A stretch of 64,000 bases of DNA from Hymenobacter sp. BT559 (GCF_017571525.1 NZ_JAGETY010000014.1:62001-126000), one strand, 5' to 3'; numbered from the stretch's first letter, positions 37,833-46,971 are shown. Program-made: numbers and translations. The notes: a model not told the origin generated them from the letters alone.

Positions 37833-39842
37833 CTAGGCTACCCGCCCAGCCTTCAGGCCTTGGGCCATGTAGTGAGCCAGGGCCATAATGGTGAGCATAG
37901 GGTTGGCGCCGCTACAGGCCGGAAAAGCCGAGCCATCGGCCACGTACAGGTTCTTCACTTCTGCGGTTTCGCCATCGGGGCGCAGGGGGTGCGTGCGGGC
38001 CTGGCCGCCGAGCCGGCAAGTGCTCATTTGGTGGGCGCTGTACAGGCCAAAGCGGTTGGGGTGCCAGGGCAGGCGCGGCAGGCTGGCTAGCAGCTCGGGG
38101 TTGTGCAGCACCCTGTCTTCGGCGTGGAGGGTGGGCAGCGTGCCGTGGGGCAGATACACCGTGTGGGCGCCGGCCGCCACGTGAATTTCGGCAGCGGCGC
38201 GCACGCCGGCCAGCATACTCTGGCGGTCGAAGGCCGACAGGCGATAGTCAATGAGCGGGGCGCCGCGCCGGTCGGTGCGCACGCGGCCGCCGTCGCGGTC
38301 GCGCGTGAGCACGATAAACGAGCCCAGGTGGTCGGCCGCCTGCAGCAGCTGGCGGTGCTGCGTGCCCGATTGCCAGGGCAGCACCATGGCCAGCAGGCCG
38401 GGGTGGGTGGGGGGCGTTTCGAGCTTCACTCCAAAGTTGGTGCCCCCTAGCCGGGTAAACGTGTCATTGACTACGCTCATGCTGGGGCCATGCCACGAGT
38501 GCATGGGGTGAGGATAGTGCGCCGCCACCGCCACCGTAGGATGCAGGTGCAGGTGCCGCCCCAGGTGCGGGTGCCGCAGCCCCGAGCGCAGCAGCAGGGC
38601 CGGCGTTTGAATGGCGCCGCCCGCCACCACCACGCGCTCGGCCCGCACCACAATGCGCAGTTGCTGGCCGCTGGGGGTAGTATGGATGGCCTCGGCCCCG
38701 GTAGCCCGGCCGCCCACTATAGTCACGCGCTCCACGCGGGTATCAGGCAGCAGGCGAGCGCTGTGGGCGGCGGCCGTACGCAGGTAGGTGTTCAGGGTGC
38801 CTTGCTTGATGCCGTGGGCATCGCCCAAGGTTGAGTACCCTAGCCCCTGAAAATGCTGGTCGGAACTGCTAAGGCCCTTCTCGTTGCGCGGAATGAGCCG
38901 CGTGGCCTGCCCCAGCCGGGCCGAGCCGTCACGCAGGGCCTGGTTCTGGCCGTTGTGGCGCGGGTAGTCGGTGTTCACGCTGAGCGCGGCGGCCACGGCG
39001 TCGAGGCTTTTTTGAAAATCGGGGCTAAGAAAGTGCGGCGCAGCGTGCTCACGGGCCCACTCCTCCAGCACATAGTCGGGGGTGCGGAAGGCGCCGGCCC
39101 AGTTTACGGTGGTGCCACCGCCCAGGCAGGCGCCGGCCAGCAGGCCCACGCTGCCATCGCGGGTGCAGAGGGCGCCGCGGGTATCGTAGAGCCGGCCCAT
39201 CATATCTACTTCGCGCTGCGTGAAGTCGGGGCCGTGCAGGTATGGGCCGGCTTCGAGCACCAGCACGTCGTGGCCTGCCTGGGCCAGCTCGCCGGCCACC
39301 ACCCCACCCCCGGCCCCTGAGCCGATTACCAGTACCTGGCAGTGATAGGTGGTGTCGGTAGCAGGGGCTAGCGGCGTGAGGGGGCGCTCGGTGGCGCCGG
39401 GCGGGTCGCCATCGGGTGGGGGCAGGGGGCCGGGGTAGCCGAGCGCCGCCCAGGCCGGGTTGGGCGAGCCATCGGCCGGGCTGTCGCCATAATACAGAAA
39501 GGTGCACAGCTTGCGCAGCGCCTGAAACCCCTGCCGCAGCGGGGCTAGCCGCGAGCCGGCCCAGCTCTGAAGCAGGCGCTCGCGCTGGGCCGGCGCCAGG
39601 GCATGAAACGGCCGCAAGGGCCCCCACCACGTAAGCCCCACCAGCGGTTTGTGCAATAAGTCAAGCAATTGCCCAAACTCGGACTGCGCCCCCAGCGGCT
39701 GCGCCTGAATGGCGGCCGCCAGCTTGTTGAGGTCTACCAAGGCCGAGCCGGGCGGCAGGCCCCCCGGGGAAGGCCCGGCCGGAATAAACGTATCGGCCAG
39801 GGCGCGCAGGGTAGTTAGGCGGGTGGGAGTGAGCACAAACAT
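37833..39842 (-). CDS. GMC family FAD oxidoreductase
   Basis: A 669-residue flavoprotein. The N-terminal 150 residues (TLRALADTFIPAG...) resemble the gluconate 2-dehydrogenase subunit 3-like region fused to plant-type long-chain alcohol oxidases. The FAD motif VIGSGAGGGVVAGELAQAG lies near 170-190, GACLGGGTTVNWAG near 238, and the C-terminal GMC block DGSAFPACSGANPMLTIMALAHYMA carries the usual Asn; the active-site His lies in the LYSAHQMSTCRLGG region. It probably oxidises alcohols or sterols. There is no signal peptide. The 236-base gap before the kinase is AT-rich and empty. Confidence 0.9.
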   Translation of the reverse strand: MFVLTPTRLTTLRALADTFIPAGPSPGGLPPGSALVDLNKLAAAIQAQPLGAQSEFGQLLDLLHKPLVGLTWWGPLRPFHALAPAQRERLLQSWAGSRLAPLRQGFQALRKLCTFLYYGDSPADGSPNPAWAALGYPGPLPPPDGDPPGATERPLTPLAPATDTTYHCQVLVIGSGAGGGVVAGELAQAGHDVLVLEAGPYLHGPDFTQREVDMMGRLYDTRGALCTRDGSVGLLAGACLGGGTTVNWAGAFRTPDYVLEEWAREHAAPHFLSPDFQKSLDAVAAALSVNTDYPRHNGQNQALRDGSARLGQATRLIPRNEKGLSSSDQHFQGLGYSTLGDAHGIKQGTLNTYLRTAAAHSARLLPDTRVERVTIVGGRATGAEAIHTTPSGQQLRIVVRAERVVVAGGAIQTPALLLRSGLRHPHLGRHLHLHPTVAVAAHYPHPMHSWHGPSMSVVNDTFTRLGGTNFGVKLETPPTHPGLLAMVLPWQSGTQHRQLLQAADHLGSFIVLTRDRDGGRVRTDRRGAPLIDYRLSAFDRQSMLAGVRAAAEIHVAAGAHTVYLPHGTLPTLHAEDRVLHNPELLASLPRLPWHPNRFGLYSAHQMSTCRLGGQARTHPLRPDGETAEVKNLYVADGSAFPACSGANPMLTIMALAHYMAQGLKAGRVA

Positions 39843-39968
39843 GGGTGGGGCAGGAGAGCGAGCTTACGCACAGAGATTGAGGCAGAAAAGATAAGGGCTT
39901 TTTGCCCAAGTAGTAGGCGTGCCGACTACTTGGCGGCGCAATGCCGCCGCTAGCCCGACCTTTGCCGC

Positions 39969-40493
39969 ATGGCTAAGCTCTTGCGCACCCCCGAAACCCA
40001 GCACCGCATTCACTTCCAGGACTGCGACATGCTGGGCCATCTCAATAATGCCCGCTACCTCGACTACTTCCTCAACGCCCGCGAAGACCAGGTGGCCGAG
40101 CACTACGACCTGAATATGGGCGAGCTGGCCCGCGAGCAGCAGGCCGCCTGGGTCATTACCAAACACCACCTCAGCTACCTCAAGCCGGCGCGGCAGGGCG
40201 CCACGGTGCGCATCAGCACCCAAATCATTCATTTTGACAACTCTAACCTGGTGGTCGAGATGCAGATGCGCTCGCAGGATGGCCAGCGCCTGCTCGCCCT
40301 GCTGTGGTCAGAAATGGCGTTTGTGAAGCTGCCCGCCGGCACCCGCACCGACCACGCCGACGCCCTCATGGACCTGCTCGACGAGCTCGACGTGCCGGGC
40401 ATCGACTATGACCCCGACGGCTTCGACGACCGTGTGAAGGCCGTGCGCCAGGAGCTCAAAAAGGTGCGCCGCGCCGCCGGCCAGCCCGATTAG
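39969..40493 (+). CDS. acyl-CoA thioesterase, 4HBT hotdog family
   Basis: A 174-residue hotdog-fold protein with the family motif HFQDCDMLGHLNNARYLDYF (catalytic Asp near residue 19 and the HLNNARY helix). It likely hydrolyses acyl-CoA thioesters; substrate unknown. GACCTTTG ends 4 bases before the ATG, a near match to the -7 element, implying a leaderless or near-leaderless mRNA. Confidence 0.88.
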   Translation: MAKLLRTPETQHRIHFQDCDMLGHLNNARYLDYFLNAREDQVAEHYDLNMGELAREQQAAWVITKHHLSYLKPARQGATVRISTQIIHFDNSNLVVEMQMRSQDGQRLLALLWSEMAFVKLPAGTRTDHADALMDLLDELDVPGIDYDPDGFDDRVKAVRQELKKVRRAAGQPD

Positions 40494-40589
40494 GCTAGCC
40501 CACGCAGTGGCAACCCCGCGGCAAGCTGGGGCGTAAAGTGGAAACCTGCGGCAGCAAATGCCTGCCGTTCTCTCTTTTCCACAAGTAGT

Positions 40590-41150
40590 ATGTCACTTTT
40601 CAGCAGCGATAAGCTCAAGGGCAAGCGCGTGGCCATCGTGGCCACCGATGGCTTCGAGCAGCTCGAACTCACCGAGCCCCAGAAATTTCTCAAGCACGAA
40701 GGCGCCGAGGTCGATATTGTTTCGCTCAAGTCCGGCTCCATCAAGGGCTGGGACAAAACCGATTGGGGCGATAAAGTTGACGTCGATAAAGTAATCGACG
40801 ATGTCAAGGTAAGCCAGTACGATGCTCTGGTGCTGCCCGGCGGCCAGATTAACCCCGACAAGCTGCGCCTCGAGCCCAAGGTGGTGAATTTTGTGCGTGA
40901 GTTTATGCAGTCGGGCAAGCCGGTGGCCGCCATCTGCCACGGCCCCTGGACGCTGATTGAGGCGGACCAGGTGCGCGGCAAGCACATGACCAGCTGGCCC
41001 AGCCTCAAAACCGACCTGCGCAATGCCGGCGCCCAGTGGCAGGATTCTGAAGTGGTGGTTGATGGCAACCTCATCACCAGCCGCAAGCCCGAAGACCTCG
41101 ATGCCTTTAACAAGAAGATTGAGGAAAAGCTGCTCGGCACCGCCAGCTAG
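40590..41150 (+). CDS. DJ-1/PfpI family protein
   Basis: A 186-residue member of the PfpI/YhbO branch of the DJ-1 superfamily: DGFEQLELTEPQKFL near 24, the LVLPGGQINPDKLR block near 77, and nucleophile Cys in AICHGPWTLIEAD (near 113) with the following His. Members are linked to protein or DNA deglycation and stress protection; protease activity is debated. It follows the thioesterase by 97 bases and ends in a strong terminator. Confidence 0.92.
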   Translation: MSLFSSDKLKGKRVAIVATDGFEQLELTEPQKFLKHEGAEVDIVSLKSGSIKGWDKTDWGDKVDVDKVIDDVKVSQYDALVLPGGQINPDKLRLEPKVVNFVREFMQSGKPVAAICHGPWTLIEADQVRGKHMTSWPSLKTDLRNAGAQWQDSEVVVDGNLITSRKPEDLDAFNKKIEEKLLGTAS

Positions 41151-41167
41151 GCCTGCATCCAGCATCT

Positions 41168-41220
41168 AAAAGCCTGATTAGGCTGGGAAGCGCTGCGCTC
41201 CCCAGCCTAATCAGGCTTTT
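41168..41220. terminator. bidirectional terminator
   Basis: AAAAGCCTGATTAGGCTGGG (41168-41187) and its exact complement (41201-41220), between the convergent PfpI and membrane protein genes. Confidence 0.92.
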
Positions 41221-41245
41221 GAGTTTCGGATAACTTAATAGGGGG

Positions 41246-41737
41246 CTAGCGGCCCAGCAGCCACCACATAGCCACGTCAAAAACCAGCAGGAAAGCTCCT
41301 TGCAGCTGCACCGAGCGGCCGAAGCCATAAAGGCGCTCGGGGCGGTTGGCCGTTGGGTAGGCGGCGCGATTCAGCAGCCACAGCGCCACCAAGAGGTAGC
41401 CCACATCCAAAACCGCATTAACGAGGAAAACCTGGCCGGTGAAGTGCACATCGGCCTGCGCCGCAGCTGGCCCGAAGCCGGGCGCGGGCCGGCCGGGATG
41501 TGTGCGCAAGATGCCCACCGCCGCCAGCACAGCATTGACGAAGGCCCAGCCGCAGTTCATGAGGTGAAAGTGGTGGGACCACGCGCGGCGGTCGGTGCGC
41601 GGCAAGTGGTAGCCGCTCACGCACAAATTGAGCAAAGCCCAGACGCCCAGCACGCTCAATCCCCGGCCCAGCAGCAGCTCGTGGTGCTGGTAAGAGGCGA
41701 GCCAGGCCGGCCCGGCCGGCAATACAGAAAGCAGCAT
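41246..41737 (-). CDS. hypothetical membrane protein, about four TM segments
   Basis: A 163-residue protein with hydrophobic segments near 25-42, 65-78, 100-122 and 142-160, and a conserved-looking HLMNCGWAFVNAVLAAVG stretch. No family named with confidence (similar Bacteroidota proteins are unnamed). It overlaps no neighbour and precedes no operon partner other than the barrel gene upstream, 24 bases away. Confidence 0.7.
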   Translation of the reverse strand: MLLSVLPAGPAWLASYQHHELLLGRGLSVLGVWALLNLCVSGYHLPRTDRRAWSHHFHLMNCGWAFVNAVLAAVGILRTHPGRPAPGFGPAAAQADVHFTGQVFLVNAVLDVGYLLVALWLLNRAAYPTANRPERLYGFGRSVQLQGAFLLVFDVAMWWLLGR

Positions 41738-41761
41738 GGCTACAAAGTAAGCCCCTCGGGG

Positions 41762-42445
41762 CTAGTGCGCGATGCCCAGCCCCAGATACACTTGCAGCAC
41801 CGAGTTGCGGATGTTGGGGTCGGTGACGAGCGTGCTCAGCGGCTGGCCGTTGTAGGTGAGGCTAGCGCCATCTTTATAAAGGTTGGCAAAGCTGAGGTCG
41901 TAGCGCACGCCCAGGCGGGCGGGGCCTAGCCGGGCTTCGGCGCCCAGCACGCCCCCAAAGTCGAAGCGGTGGTAGCCGCTCTGGCTCACGTCGAGGTCCT
42001 GGCCGCCGCTGCGGGCACCGGTGAGCACCGACACCTGCGGGCCGAGGTGCAAGCTGAGCGTTTCGGTGATGTTGCCCACAAATAGCACCGGCAGGGCCAG
42101 GTAGTCGAGGCGATTATCCTGCTGGCTGCCGCTGGCCGCAGTCGTGCTCTGGAAGCCCTTGCGCGAGTAGAGCAGCTCGACTTGCAAGGAGGCAAAATGC
42201 GTGAAGCCATACTGCCCATATACCCCGGCGTGGAAGGTGTTAAGCTTGTCGCGACTGGTAAAGATGCTGGTGCCGCTACCCTGCAAGTCACTGTAGCTCA
42301 GACCGCCCTTTATGCCAAAGCCGGTATTGCGCGAGGTCGTACTTTGACCCTCGGAGTAGTCGCTGGCCGAGGGCAGGCCCCGCACCTGGGCGTGGGCGGC
42401 GCCAGTGGCCGCCAGCGAGACAAGAAGCAGCAATGCGTGTTTCAT
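41762..42445 (-). CDS. outer membrane beta-barrel (porin family) protein
   Basis: A 227-residue protein with a signal peptide (1-19, AHA-Q) and alternating-hydrophobicity strands typical of the outer membrane protein beta-barrel domain 2 group: TGFGIKGGLSYSDLQG, FHAGVYGQYGFTHFASLQVELLYSRKGF, YLALPVLFVGNITETLSLHLGPQ, and a terminal VLQVYLGLGIAH. About eight strands. Structural or adhesion role in the outer membrane is likely; no substrate is inferred. Confidence 0.85.
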   Translation of the reverse strand: MKHALLLLVSLAATGAAHAQVRGLPSASDYSEGQSTTSRNTGFGIKGGLSYSDLQGSGTSIFTSRDKLNTFHAGVYGQYGFTHFASLQVELLYSRKGFQSTTAASGSQQDNRLDYLALPVLFVGNITETLSLHLGPQVSVLTGARSGGQDLDVSQSGYHRFDFGGVLGAEARLGPARLGVRYDLSFANLYKDGASLTYNGQPLSTLVTDPNIRNSVLQVYLGLGIAH

Positions 42446-42511
42446 ACGCTACCCAACGCCCCAGCAGGCCGAAAGTTGTGAGCCAGGCGCCCGGCAATCG
42501 GCCTGCCGGCG

Positions 42512-42519
42512 TACTTTTG
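42512..42519 (+). promoter_or_regulatory. tRNA-Val promoter -7 element
   Basis: TACTTTTG, exact TAnnTTTG match, 31 bases before the tRNA. Confidence 0.6.
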
Positions 42520-42550
42520 TGCCCGGCGGGCCTAGTAGGCCCGCCTTTAT

Positions 42551-42626
<76 letters not shown>

Positions 42627-42627
<1 letters not shown>

Positions 42628-42664
42628 AAAAGCCCCTTCGGCACCGAGCCGGAGGGGCTTTTTA
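42627..42664 (+). terminator. terminator after tRNA-Val
   Basis: AAAAGCCCC ... GGGGCTTTTTA stem with T-run directly after the CCA end. Confidence 0.85.
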
Positions 42665-42699
42665 TTTGAGGCCCGCTACCAGGCGGGGCTTGCACTACA

Positions 42700-42999
42700 C
42701 TAGCCGGCGGCTTCGCCCCCTTTGGCGCGGCCCGGGCGCTTTTTGGGCGTTCCATCGGCTTTGCGGCCATAAGGGGCCTCGGCGTCGGCCGGGCTTGCCT
42801 CGCGCGGGGCCCGCGCTTTGCGCTCTTTTCTGGCTGGCGTCGCGCCGTCCAGAATCGCATACACTTTTGTTACTTCCTCCCCAGCGGTGGCCATCAGGTT
42901 TTCAATGCGGGCGAGGCTGCGACGAATTTCTTTATCGCTGGCAACGGTAGCTTCTGCTTTATCGAGCAATTCTTGCAATTCGTTTAGGTTAATTGCCAT
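42700..42999 (-). CDS. hypothetical protein with AT-hook-like tail
   Basis: A 99-residue protein. Residues 1-50 are a predicted helical or coiled-coil region (LNELQELLDKAEATVASDKEIRRSLARIENLM); the C-terminus is basic and disordered with YGRKADGTPKKRPGRAKGG, containing RPGR, close to the AT-hook core. A small DNA-associated protein is possible. No family recognised. Confidence 0.65.
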   Translation of the reverse strand: MAINLNELQELLDKAEATVASDKEIRRSLARIENLMATAGEEVTKVYAILDGATPARKERKARAPREASPADAEAPYGRKADGTPKKRPGRAKGGEAAG

Positions 43000-43736
43000 G
43001 TGTTTTGGAAGGAAAGGTGAATACTAATGCAATAGTACAAGCTAATTGAATAATTGATTCTCCACAGTCTGAGAATTAGAGAATGCGTTTGCTATCGCTT
43101 TTCTTATTTCGCTTATGCTTGTATAAAAAATGGTTTTTATCAAGCGCGATATAGCAGCTATACAGGCATTGCCCTAAAGTAGTTTTTGTCTTGAGCGCTA
43201 TTTCTGTTTAATGCAGAAGATAACGTTCGACTGCCAATACTAAATGAGGTAGGTTGCGAGTAAAAAGGAATTCAGGATGCACTAAGGTTCGCCGATAAAA
43301 GCATCTGCCTCCCTCCACTGGGTTAGTAGCCCCTAGCGGCACGGTGGGGCAGCTTTGGCGTGGGCCTAGGGGAGCAAATAGGGTACCTTAAAAACGACAA
43401 ATGCTTCTTAAGTCTGGTTGCTGCTGCCAATACTGTATAATTCAATAGGGAAATTTAGGCGCCAAGTATTTTGCTGATTTAAGAGCCAGTTTTAGTAAAA
43501 GGTAGTAGCCGCAGCGATAGCCCAACAGGTATTTAGCCAGCACCGTACTAAATCTGCCTGCGCTTTGTGCTGCCACAATAATTGGGAGGCAGAACCAGGA
43601 GTGTAATGAATGTGCACTGTGAGCGATAGATGAGGTGCGCATTCTCCGCAGAGATGTGCTTCGACCGTCTGGTATTCACTATCATCACCAACCGACTCCG
43701 TAAAGCGTACGTTTACGGGGTTATTTCCCTTGCCTT
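43000..43736. other. 737-base non-coding region
   Basis: AT-rich compared with its neighbours. A 66-codon minus-strand frame (43442-43642) lacks coding-like third-position bias and is not accepted. A 21-base palindrome lies near the right end (listed separately). No RNA gene or insertion sequence is recognised. Confidence 0.5.
43698..43718. promoter_or_regulatory. palindrome upstream of YqaE-like gene
   Basis: CCGTAAA-N7-TTTACGG, perfect 7-base arms, ending 18 bases before the ATG at 43737; operator-like position. Binding factor unknown. Confidence 0.45.
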
Positions 43737-43943
43737 ATGCTATTTGCCATTCTGTTGCCCGGTATTTCGATGATTTTTCGGGGCCACGTGCTCAAAGGCA
43801 TTCTTTGCGGCGTGCTGCACCTGACGCTTATCGGTTGGATTCCGGCCGCCATTTGGGCGGTGGCTTCCTACCAGCAAGACTTGGCCGAAAAGCGCCACCG
43901 CGAAACGCTGGAAGTGCTGGCCCGGCAGGGGCGAACACTGTAG
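43737..43943 (+). CDS. YqaE/Pmp3-like small membrane protein
   Basis: A 68-residue protein with two hydrophobic segments (FAILLPGISMIFRG and ILCGVLHLTLIGWIPAAIWAVASY) and a charged C-terminal helix (QQDLAEKRHRETLEVLARQ). The LxLIGWIPAxIxAV part matches the second half of Pmp3/YqaE stress-related membrane proteins. Role in membrane potential or salt stress is known for Pmp3 but not shown here. Confidence 0.65.
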   Translation: MLFAILLPGISMIFRGHVLKGILCGVLHLTLIGWIPAAIWAVASYQQDLAEKRHRETLEVLARQGRTL

Positions 43944-43958
43944 GCCCGATGGGCAGCC

Positions 43959-45482
43959 CTAGCGCACCAGCGCCAGCACTTCTTCCAGCACCTGGCGCGA
44001 GTTGGCCAGGCGGGGCACCTTGCGCTGGCCGCCCAGCCGGCCGCGGTGCCGCAGCCAGGTTTCGAAGGTGCCAGTGGGCACGAAGTGCACGCGTGGGGGA
44101 GCTAGCGCCAGGTCGCGGTGCCGCTTGGCGTCGTAGTCAGAATTGATTTTTCGCAGCTCGCTGTCAAGCAATTGGCTGAATCGGGCCGCATCGGTGGGGG
44201 GTGGGCCGCTCAGCTCCACGGCCCACTCGTGGCCGCCGCGCGAGGTGCCGCTTGCTGCCGCGAAGTAGACGGGCGCCGCGGTGAAGTCGCGCACGGCGCA
44301 GCCCGTGGCCCGGGCCGCCGCCGCGATGGCCGCCTCGGCATTCTCAACTACCACTTCTTCGCCAAACGCATTGAGAAAGTGCTTGGTGCGGCCCGTGATG
44401 CGCACCCGGTAGGGTCGCAGCGAGGTAAAGCGCACGGTGTCGCCCACCAGGTAGCGCCACAGCCCCGCGCTGCTGCTGATAACGAGCGCGTAGCTCGGGC
44501 CGATGGTCACGTCTTCGAGCGGCACGGGGCGAGGGTCGGGGCTATCGAACTGCTCAGCCGGCAAAAATTCGTAGTAGATGCCGTGTTCCAGCAGCAGCAG
44601 CAAGTCGGGCGAGCCCGGCTCATCCTGCAGGGCGAAGTAGCCCTCCGAGGCATTATAGATTTCGAGGTAGCGCAGCTGCCCGCCGGGCATCAGCTCGTCA
44701 AACAGCGAGCGGTAGGGCCCAAATGCCACCGCGCCGTGCAAAAACAGCCCTAGCCGGGGCCACACCTGGCGCAGGTCTTGGGCGCCGGCCAGGTCCAGCA
44801 CGCGGCGCAGCAGCACCAGTATCCAGGTGGGCACGCCGGCGAGCACGCGCACATCCTGGCGCAGCACGTGCTGGGCGATGCGCTCGATTTTTTCCTCCCA
44901 CTCGTCGAGCAGGGCTAGCGGCAGCGGTGGCGTGCGCAGGGCCTGCGCCCAGCCCGGCAGGCTCTGCATAATGAGCGCCGACACATCGCCGGCCACGGCG
45001 TGCGAGCCAAAGGGGCTAGGGCCCACGCTGCCGCCCAGGCTCAGCGTTTTGCCGCCGATGACGCGCTGGCTAGGGTAGTGGTGGGTGGCTAGGGCCAGCA
45101 TGTCGCGCCCGGCGCGGTAGTGGTTGTCGTGCAGCGCCTCGGTCGTGACCGGGAGGTACTTGCTGCGGGCGTTGGTAGTGCCGCTGCTGCGGGCCTGCCA
45201 GCGCGGGGCCGTGCCGGGCCACAGCACATTGGGCTGGCCGCGCAGCACCTTTTCAAGCTCAGGGTATAGCTGCTCGTAGGTGCTCACCGGCACGCGCTCG
45301 GCAAACTCGCTGGCACTCAGGGCGGGTGCGTAGCCGTAGCGCCGGCCCCAGTCGGTGCCCCGGGCGCGGCCCAGCAGGTAGCGCAGCACGGCGGCCTGCG
45401 CCGCCAGGGGCTCGTGCTGCACCCGCGCCAGCCGGGGCAGGCTAGCCAGCTGAACGGCGCGGGCAACTAGCTGGTCGAGCAC
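43959..45482 (-). CDS. GH3 auxin-responsive promoter family protein
   Basis: A 507-residue member of the GH3 group of acyl-acid amido synthetases (ANL adenylate-forming fold). ATP-binding motif ARSSGTTNARSKYLPVT (near 95), YNASEGYFALQDEPG (near 280) and the YRVRITGRTKHFLNAFGEE block (near 360). It probably adenylates a carboxylic acid and couples it to an amine; the bacterial substrate is unknown. The start is GTG 45482, directly after an in-frame TAA, so there is no earlier choice; an ATG start would lie well inside. Confidence 0.88.
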   Translation of the reverse strand: MLDQLVARAVQLASLPRLARVQHEPLAAQAAVLRYLLGRARGTDWGRRYGYAPALSASEFAERVPVSTYEQLYPELEKVLRGQPNVLWPGTAPRWQARSSGTTNARSKYLPVTTEALHDNHYRAGRDMLALATHHYPSQRVIGGKTLSLGGSVGPSPFGSHAVAGDVSALIMQSLPGWAQALRTPPLPLALLDEWEEKIERIAQHVLRQDVRVLAGVPTWILVLLRRVLDLAGAQDLRQVWPRLGLFLHGAVAFGPYRSLFDELMPGGQLRYLEIYNASEGYFALQDEPGSPDLLLLLEHGIYYEFLPAEQFDSPDPRPVPLEDVTIGPSYALVISSSAGLWRYLVGDTVRFTSLRPYRVRITGRTKHFLNAFGEEVVVENAEAAIAAAARATGCAVRDFTAAPVYFAAASGTSRGGHEWAVELSGPPPTDAARFSQLLDSELRKINSDYDAKRHRDLALAPPRVHFVPTGTFETWLRHRGRLGGQRKVPRLANSRQVLEEVLALVR

Positions 45483-45517
45483 AACTTATGTAATAAAAAT
45501 TAAGACTTAAAACTCGT

Positions 45518-45548
45518 GTGTCATTGCGAGCCTGCGAAGCAATGACAC
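45518..45548. repeat. palindromic intergenic repeat, family A (short form)
   Basis: GTGTCATTGC ... GCAATGACAC, 31 bases in all, with the family A core TGTCATTGCGAGCCTGCGAA. It lies between the GH3 and lptB genes. Confidence 0.8.
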
Positions 45549-45571
45549 ATGGGGTAGGTGCTGGCTACGTC

Positions 45572-46309
45572 TTATTCAAAGACCTTGCGCTTGAACTCGA
45601 AGTTGCGGCCCAGGTACACGCGGCGCACGGTTTCGTCGGCGGCCAGCTCTTCGGCGGTGCCGGCTTTCAGCAGCTTGCCTTCGAAAAGCAGGTAGGCACG
45701 GTCCACGATGCTCAGGGTCGAGTTCACGTCGTGGTCGGTGATGAGGATGCCGATGTTGCGGTTTTTGAGCTTGGCCACGATGCCCTGAATTTCTTCGGTC
45801 GCGATGGGGTCAACGCCCGCAAACGGCTCGTCGAGCAGCACGAATTTGGGATTTACGGCCAGCGCGCGGGCTATTTCGGTGCGGCGGCGCTCGCCGCCGC
45901 TCAGCACCTTGCCCAGGTTTTTGCGCACGTGGCCCAGGCTGAACTCGTCGAGCAATTCTTCTACCTTGTCGCGCTGCGCCTGCTTGGGCAGGTCCGTCAT
46001 TTCGAGCACCGAGAGGATATTTTCCTCCACGCTCAGGTCGCGGAATACGCTGGCTTCCTGGGCCAAATAACCCATGCCGCGCCGCGCCCGCTGGTAAATA
46101 GGCAGGCGGGTCACCTCCTCATCATCCAGAAAAATGCGGCCGGCGTTGGGCTTAACCATGCCCACCATCATGTAGAAGCAGGTGGTTTTGCCGGCCCCGT
46201 TGGGGCCTAGCAGCCCCACTATTTCGCCCTGCTCGACGCTGAGCGACATGTCGTTGACGACGGTGCGGGCTTTGTATTGCTTGATGAGGTGCTCGGCGCG
46301 GAGTATCAT
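45572..46309 (-). CDS. lptB: LPS export ABC transporter ATP-binding protein
   Basis: LptB powers extraction of lipopolysaccharide from the inner membrane by LptFG. The 245-residue product has Walker A GPNGAGKTT (near 36), Q-loop GYLAQEASVFRDLSVEENI, ABC signature LSGGERRRTEIARAL, Walker B FVLLDEPFAGVDP and the switch His in ITDHDVNSTLSIVDRAYLL. The Q-loop sequence and the D-loop GVDPIA are those of LptB. It is separate from other lpt genes in this window. A TACCTTTG -7 element lies 12 bases upstream of the ATG. Confidence 0.96.
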   Translation of the reverse strand: MILRAEHLIKQYKARTVVNDMSLSVEQGEIVGLLGPNGAGKTTCFYMMVGMVKPNAGRIFLDDEEVTRLPIYQRARRGMGYLAQEASVFRDLSVEENILSVLEMTDLPKQAQRDKVEELLDEFSLGHVRKNLGKVLSGGERRRTEIARALAVNPKFVLLDEPFAGVDPIATEEIQGIVAKLKNRNIGILITDHDVNSTLSIVDRAYLLFEGKLLKAGTAEELAADETVRRVYLGRNFEFKRKVFE

Positions 46310-46320
46310 AGGCTATGCGG

Positions 46321-46328
46321 CAAAGGTA
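46321..46328 (-). promoter_or_regulatory. lptB promoter -7 element
   Basis: TACCTTTG on the minus strand (exact TAnnTTTG), 11 bases before the lptB ATG. Confidence 0.6.
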
Positions 46329-46464
46329 AAACCGGGCGCGCGGGCAGCGTGCCAGCCTCATTAACCCAACCAGCTACTTAAAAGTATACGTGGCCTGCTA
46401 CTAGCTTTGCCGCCAGCAGCTGGCTCGGCAACGGCGCCATACTTATTCAGCCAGCGCTTTGCAT

Positions 46465-46971
46465 ATGTCAGCTCCCGATCCGCAAAAACAGCAGCTTTTC
46501 CAAACCATTGCCGAGCGCCTGCACGCCCAGGGCCTGCGCGTAGACCGCCAGGACCCCACCCGGCCCTGGGGCGGCTTCTTCGTGCTCGACGAAAGCCAGG
46601 CTCAGCAGTTTGCTGACTTGTATTTCAATGGCCTGGAGGTAGATAAGCTGCGCATCTCGGGCCAGCTGAGCCCCAAGATTCTGCTCGTGGCCCCGCACCA
46701 GCGCCTGAGCTGGCAGTATCACCACCGCCGCGCCGAAATCTGGCAGGTGGTAGAAGGCCCGGTGGGCGTGGCCATCAGCGACACCGACGAGCAAACCGAA
46801 GTGAAATCGTACCAGCCCGGCGAGCGCATTATTCTAACCAAAGGCCAGCGCCACCGCCTCGTGGGCCTGGCCGGCTGGGGCGTGGTGGCCGAAATCTGGC
46901 AGCACACCGACGCCAACCAGCCCTCCGACGAAGACGACATCGTGCGGGTGCAGGACGACTTTGGCCGCTAG
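46465..46971 (+). CDS. cupin protein, mannose-6-phosphate isomerase type II-like
   Basis: A 168-residue protein whose C-terminal 100 residues form a cupin: APHQRLSWQYHHRRAEIWQVVEG (metal ligands His/Glu) and PGERIILTKGQRHRLVGLAGWGVVAEIWQH. This resembles the isomerase domain of bifunctional mannose-1-phosphate guanylyltransferase/isomerase, but the rest of that enzyme is absent. ATG 46465 is preferred over TTG 46459. TAGCTTTG at 46403-46410 may be its -7 element. Its end overlaps the start of the DoxX gene. Confidence 0.8.
   Translation: MSAPDPQKQQLFQTIAERLHAQGLRVDRQDPTRPWGGFFVLDESQAQQFADLYFNGLEVDKLRISGQLSPKILLVAPHQRLSWQYHHRRAEIWQVVEGPVGVAISDTDEQTEVKSYQPGERIILTKGQRHRLVGLAGWGVVAEIWQHTDANQPSDEDDIVRVQDDFGR

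Noticed and set aside
43442..43642. 66-codon minus-strand frame in an AT-rich gap
   Set aside because: No third-position GC bias, no motif and no promoter element; likely chance.
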